64,000 nt of DNA, taken from the NCBI RefSeq assembly GCF_037042905.1, contig NC_087247.1, positions 80,838,920 to 80,902,919 on the forward strand. Reading direction: 5' to 3'. The DNA is from Lytechinus pictus (Eukaryota; Echinodermata; Echinoidea; Temnopleuroida; Toxopneustidae). Positions 59,304 through 64,000 of this stretch are shown here, piece by piece (the first letter of the stretch is position 1; every line of letters starts with the position of its first letter). The notes under the pieces were generated by a model, which was not told the DNA's origin, searched no databases, and was given only the letters and a program-made list of their open reading frames with translations. Made by a program: the position numbers and the translations under genes.

Positions 59304-60463
59304 GTAAGTATAACCTTTCTTATTATGTGGGAGAGCATACTTGTACCTTATTATAATGAATGCAAAAGTTCGAAGGTTTGTTGGTTTTCTTTTCTTTTTT
59401 TTCTTTTAACTACCCATTAAATTATTGGTAAAATGTATATAGGAAACTACTGCATGCCTAGCTAAGAATCTATGTTATTTTCTTCTCAAACAACATGTTT
59501 TGTTGTTGTTGATAATGATCACTTCTTCGCCTTGCTCCTCAATTTCAGTTTCTCACTGACTGTTTTTCTTGTAATAAATCAGATTAACGTGCACGTTTTC
59601 ATTCAATACCATTCCTTCACAAGACGAACAATCTATATATAGGAATAATTAAAAATATACACACTGTAATTAATGCCATAGGGGCAAGGCCGAGGGCAGG
59701 GGGCCTCCGCGGCTCCGCCCATGAGAGGGTAGAAAACATCAGTGAGAGAAAAGGTAACATAAAATAATAGGAAAGAAAGTAAGAATCAGATTGTTTCGGA
59801 AATATAGATGGGTCGTATAACTATTATGATACCCCTATTTTTCCATTCATAGAAAAATACGTTACCTATGTCTTTATCGCCCCTTGTCGGTGGCCACACC
59901 TGAAATGGACACATTAAAAAAAACTTATTCCCCTCTTTAAAAAACTTGAATCATTAGGCCCAAAAAATTATTGATTTGCCGTAGCTTGCAAACTTTTATT
60001 ATTTTTGTTTCAAATTTGACCACACAATAAAAATGTGCCAACCGATCCTCACTTACATTGATTTGTCTACTTTTTCCTATTTTTTTATTTGGCGAATTGT
60101 GCGGCAGAATATTATCCATGACATGTGAATGAACACAAAAACATAAATAAAAAAATTATTTCGACCCATTTTTTTCCACCTCCATTACGGCAAACAAACC
60201 ATTTTTTACGCCTAACGATGAAAATTTTCATCAGTACCTGATATGAAGTAAGAAAGTTGTGACATTTCAAAGTTTCGTATAAAGACGTTCCACAGTTAAA
60301 ATGAAATCCATGTCATTTTCACCAAATTTTTCACAGAGCTTTAGCACCTAAATATTTCATGGGCGAAAATTTTATCTAATGCTTCTCTCTACGGTTGTTT
60401 TATTCACCTTGCATTTTGTTTCAAACTACCACAACCGATGCAGGACCTTCATTTTCATTCTTT

Positions 60464-60498
<35 letters not shown>

Positions 60499-60516
60499 AT
60501 ATATATATATATATAT

Positions 60517-60562
<46 letters not shown>

Positions 60563-62673
60563 TTCAAACAATGAAATATAAAACAAATAGTCGGTATTCA
60601 GTAAGCGTCATATCAACACTCTATTATAATTTGTATCACTCTGTCGCCTGTTGTGCATACGACAGATTTTATGAAAATAAGCGGAATTTTAAAATGTCAT
60701 AACTTTCGTATTTTACAACCGATTTCGACGAATTTTAAGCGTTAATCTAGTTTAATTTTCTTTCTCTTTATTCAAATTAATCTTTTCTTGGGGTTTACTT
60801 GCTATATTAACCATAAAGAGACAGAAATAGAAGTTTGATATTTCCTGGTATTCTTCATTAAAAAATAATTCTCTTTGGGCAGACCAAGCACCTCCGCAGA
60901 AGAAGATTAACACACTACCATCTCATATTACCAAGGTGAGTAGTCATTTGCTTTCATTCCATCTGTATATAGAAACAGAAATGTTTTGTTTGTCGTCAGA
61001 ATATTTTTTTTTCAAAATCATGTTAATCATTTAGATTTCAGAATGATGTTAATAAAATTCGGCCATTGATTCGTGTAAAATCTGAGCTGTATTAATGATG
61101 GTAATATTTAGCCTGTGTAATAGTAGTGGTTTATATAGTAGTGGTTCAATGTTATAATTTAATGTATTTTTAAAACAATGGTTAATGCACTATCTATTAT
61201 TGTATGTATTCCATTGTAAACACACATTGTTAGTCTTCGAACTTTCATTTTTAATAAAATCGAATTGAATTGAATCAAATAATATTAGTATTGTTAATGT
61301 CAATAAGTCAATGTAATGTATGTATTTAATAATGATTTTCAATGGCAATGTTAACAAATTAATGGTACTTGTGTGTTCTTTACAGGGAGATGTGATGTTA
61401 CTCAAAGAAAAGGTAATGACAAGAATCAATTATCATTTAAATGCAGACAAAATTAATATAATTTTTGTAATCATCACTATAGACAGTAATAGATTACATT
61501 GTGTTGTCACAGTGTTGATAGCTATTCCATGAGTAAATCTATTGGTGGTGCAAGGGTATTTGATAAGGTGGGGTGGGGTGGGTGTATTAGACGACTGAAT
61601 ATTGACGTCAAAGATTCGCAATCAAATTTAGAAGGATGATGGAGACTTTCACACTTTATTCCGGCTTTTGATGATCTCCTTTCTTTTTTGTATCCTTTTC
61701 CCTCTTTTTCCTTTCTCCTATTCTGTTCTTTTATTTTTTATAATCGGAAAATCATTGAGAGTGGTCGCACCTAGCGGCTCCCCCGCAGCATGTGCAGGGA
61801 ATCACCGAGGGTTATATATAGGCCTATATATATATACATTCCGTGAATTCTTCTCTTATTTACGGAACATGATAATCTAGGGTATAAATCGATGTGTCTG
61901 ATCATAACATCCACCGTACAAATAACATTACTTTCAATTCTTTCAGAAAAATAACATTTTGTGGAATTTGTATACATTTCACAACAAATGGGTGAGCGGC
62001 TCATCACAGAGTCAAAACTTAAAAATTTGTTATTCCGACATTCTTTGATGAATTTCCCTAAACCCTTTACCGATATCCTTATATGATTCATAGTGCTTTT
62101 ATCAAAACTAACCTATTGCCTGGGCGAACTTCCCCTTTACTTTAAATAGCTTTAATAACACGATTTCTATCAGAAAGTTATATTCCTCAAAAGATTTTAA
62201 AACAATAAAATAAAAGGCCTGTAGTCATAATTGGAATTACATCTTTTATGAATCGAAAAATTCTTTTTTTAATAAGGGAGTTAAAGTATATACAAGGAGA
62301 AACAGTTGCAAAGAGAAAATGTGTATCTTGTGTAATTTCTGTATGTACTATATGAGAGATAAAGAATCTTGAATGAGAACTATTGCAATTGAATTCATCA
62401 TTATCTTTCTCTTGGTTATCTTATCTCCTTTCTCATTTCATTCCTAGTTGGAGGAACTTGAAGCTGATGTAAGTATATTGTATAACTTATTCATTTCCAT
62501 TTTTCAGAAACAACATATGATTTTACTCAGATGAGTGCATGTCGAAAAGCTTCAGTATGTCCGTTTTTAAGGCTATCACAAACACTTAGAAACAACATAA
62601 AAATATCGAAATAAACAAATAAATGATTATACGAGATATAACTCTTTTTTTTAATTTCTACCCCCACCCCCTT

Positions 62674-62706
<33 letters not shown>

Positions 62707-63260
62707 TTCTCTTATGATTACTATAAAATTTAAATTCGCTAATTTGGCATGTATCAGGACAAAAATTCAGAGCTCAGCATTCTTTTTGGATTCTAGCTTT
62801 GCATTTTCTTCACGACAACTTTGATGTGAGATCGTGAAAGATAGGGATAGGTGGGCTCCGATTAGTGATGCAGCTTGAATGTGGTCTTGTTTAAATCAGT
62901 AATGTATTAAAAATTGTTTTCAATTACAAGCTACAATTTTTATTTCGGAGACTTTTAGCACAATTTCTTAGCCTCAACTGAAATAAAAAAATAAGAACAT
63001 TAGCATCACAATAACAATTTTTATATAGGCCTACATTCAAACAGGGTAGCTTCAGATGTAATTCAGTTTATTTTACTAAATTGTTAAGAAATATATAATA
63101 TACCAAAATTGTTATTACTTTTTTGTGAACAGTTTTCCAGAATATTTACATATGAGATGCATGTAGTTTGTATATCATTATTAAGTAAAAGTAAGTAATC
63201 TATTTAAAATGATTAATCCCATCCGTGTACATATAGGTTGAAGCCATGCAGGAGGCCTAA
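59228..63260 (+). CDS. Predicted 66-residue secreted peptide with C-terminal coiled coil, 5 exons
   Basis: Exons 59228-59303, 60883-60935, 61386-61412, 62448-62468 and 63237-63260 join to 201 nt (66 codons plus stop); every intron is GT-AG and the phases agree. Residues 1-21 (MARLAFPVLLLIFTLLSCIY-G) are a textbook signal peptide with likely cleavage before APVK. The mature part has no Cys, a Lys-Lys at 32-33 that could be a processing site, and a C-terminal amphipathic helix. V46, L49, L53, L56, V60 and M63 are spaced 3-4-3-4-3, giving about 2.5 heptads. The product is likely extracellular and perhaps oligomeric. The family is not recognised; alternatives are a neuropeptide-like precursor or a short splice form of a longer coiled-coil protein. 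Confidence 0.7.
59304..60882. other. First intron of the secreted-peptide gene
   Basis: Non-coding. It holds a GC-rich patch at 59682-59735 (GGGGCAAGGCCGAGGGCAGG...) and the TA/TATG microsatellite at 60464. No other gene was seen. Confidence 0.5.
60464..60556. repeat. (TA)n/(TATG) microsatellite
   Basis: Nearly continuous TA dinucleotides with scattered TATGTA, within intron 1 of the secreted-peptide gene. Confidence 0.97.
60883..60935 (+). CDS. Secreted-peptide gene exon 2: Pro/Lys linker
   Basis: Acceptor TTTGGGCAG, donor CCAAG|GTGAGT, 53 nt. It encodes QAPPQKKINTLPSHITK after the split His codon and ends in phase 0. Confidence 0.72.
61386..61412 (+). CDS. Secreted-peptide gene exon 3: 27-nt microexon
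   Basis: Acceptor TTCTTTACAG, donor GAAAAG|GTAATG. It encodes GDVMLLKEK, phase 0 at both ends, and starts the coiled coil. Confidence 0.65.
62448..62468 (+). CDS. Secreted-peptide gene exon 4: 21-nt microexon, one heptad
   Basis: Acceptor CATTTCATTCCTAG, donor GAT|GTAAGTA. It encodes LEELEAD, exactly seven residues, phase 0 at both ends. Confidence 0.65.
62682..62715. repeat. (CT)n microsatellite
   Basis: CTCTCT tract of about 30 bp in intron 4 of the secreted-peptide gene. Confidence 0.95.
63237..63260 (+). CDS. Secreted-peptide gene exon 5: last heptad and stop
   Basis: The acceptor ACATATAG has a weak pyrimidine tract. It encodes VEAMQEA and TAA at 63258-63260. No canonical AATAAA was seen close downstream. 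Confidence 0.6.
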   Translation, partial: VEAMQEA

Positions 63261-63710
63261 ATCATGTATAACCTACCTTGTGTGGTGTATAATGTTGTGA
63301 TAAAACGAAAGCGTGACTTTACGATTCGTGGTGCTTCTTTTGTCTCGTGATTTCACAGAAGTAAACATATTTGCTCCTTTAATTGGCATTTAATTCCATG
63401 GGCAAATAATTACTCTATTAACGATTGTAACTGAATGCACGAGGCGGAGAATGAGAAAGAGAGAGAAAGAAGGAATAACAGTATGAAAGAAAGAAGAGTA
63501 TCAAACAGAGGTCTACTAATTTGTTCATGTAACTCTACCATAAGGGCATGTAGTGTCACAATAATAACCATATATTATTCAATGGGGAAAAATACATACA
63601 TCACCTTTTGATCGTCTTGTCCCCCCCCCCCCCCCTCATTGATATGCCCTGACGCCATCCCTATGATGAACAATGAAATGATATGAGTGTTAGAAAAGGA
63701 TTTCTTGCAT

Positions 63711-63943
63711 CAGTGGTGTAATGAGCCAAAAATTTCGAGGGGTCTATGTGGCACATCGCGTAAAATTAATATAAAACAACTTCGAGCGAGCGAGAAAAAA
63801 TTGACATTTTTATTTAAAAAATGAAATTTTGTGATAGATTTTGAAATAGTATTCAAAAAATGATATCACATTTCACCCTTCTCTTTTTCATTTTCTTTTC
63901 TTTTCTCTTTTTTTCTTGAGTCCCTCATCTGTATACGCCAGTG
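63711..63943. mobile_element. Short hAT-like MITE with 7/8 target duplication
   Basis: The left end CAGTGGTGTAATGAGCC and right end TGTATACGCCAGTG can be read as imperfect short ends. The flanking octamers TCTTGCAT (63703-63710) and ACTTGCAT (63944-63951) agree at 7 of 8. A decayed CGAGCGAGCGAG motif in AT-rich sequence lies inside, as in the larger motif-carrying elements. Confidence 0.6.
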
Positions 63944-64000
63944 ACTTGCATCTTGAATTCTTGAGTTTACTGACCAAGATGTTTGCTTTTTGATGAATGA

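Noticed and set aside
60379..60702. 107-codon ORF with Tyr-Ile repeats
   Set aside because: Translation of the TA microsatellite in an intron.

Overview
This is eukaryotic (metazoan) DNA, AT-rich and dominated by introns, tandem repeats and transposable elements. The organism is most likely a marine invertebrate deuterostome such as an echinoderm. That is inference from the single HMG20A/B-type gene and the repeat mix (TIR elements, Penelope-like element, tRNA-headed SINEs, CR1/jockey-like LINE); nothing in the window names a species.

Layout: (1) 1-3367 is a satellite with a 68-bp unit that runs off the left edge. (2) 3.4-9.4 kb is non-coding, with two TTAA-flanked foldback elements, a Penelope-type tail remnant and a tRNA-headed SINE. 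(3) 9.68-18.54 kb, minus strand, is a complete eight-exon HMG20A/HMG20B-type chromatin gene of 366 codons; all splice sites and phases join without conflict. A 35-bp minisatellite grows out of its stop codon. (4) 19.8-21.0 kb is a TIR element. 21.85-26.53 kb is a 0.9-kb inverted duplication whose left arm is split by a 2.9-kb insertion. Its arms carry paired promoter-like blocks (CACGTG, splice donors) and two differently broken copies of a short exon. (5) 27.06-30.58 kb is four TIR elements packed end to end. (6) 32-52 kb is an accessory region of TIR elements. Several are filled with arrays of very short symmetric motifs: a mirror-symmetric GC-rich 18-mer, CCAACGTTGG, and CCAATTGG/CCAGTTGG. 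Others are nested foldbacks with clean target-site duplications (8-bp, 9-bp, TA, 5-bp). (7) 52.3-55.0 kb is a LINE reverse-transcriptase tail cut by two MITEs, followed by the GIY-YIG end of a Penelope-like element. (8) 55.4-57.5 kb is a large TIR element. (9) 59.23-63.26 kb, plus strand, is a small five-exon gene for a predicted 66-residue secreted peptide; its last two exons each encode exactly one coiled-coil heptad.

There are thus only two convincing host genes, HMG20A (nuclear) and a short secreted protein not recognised here. No functional link between them is visible. The strongest candidate for something undescribed is the recurring architecture of TIR-bounded elements whose interior is an array of short self-symmetric motifs, seen with three unrelated motifs. 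Second are the heptad-per-exon secreted peptide gene and the split inverted duplication with its mirrored promoter blocks. All calls were made by eye from the sequence; no database search was run.
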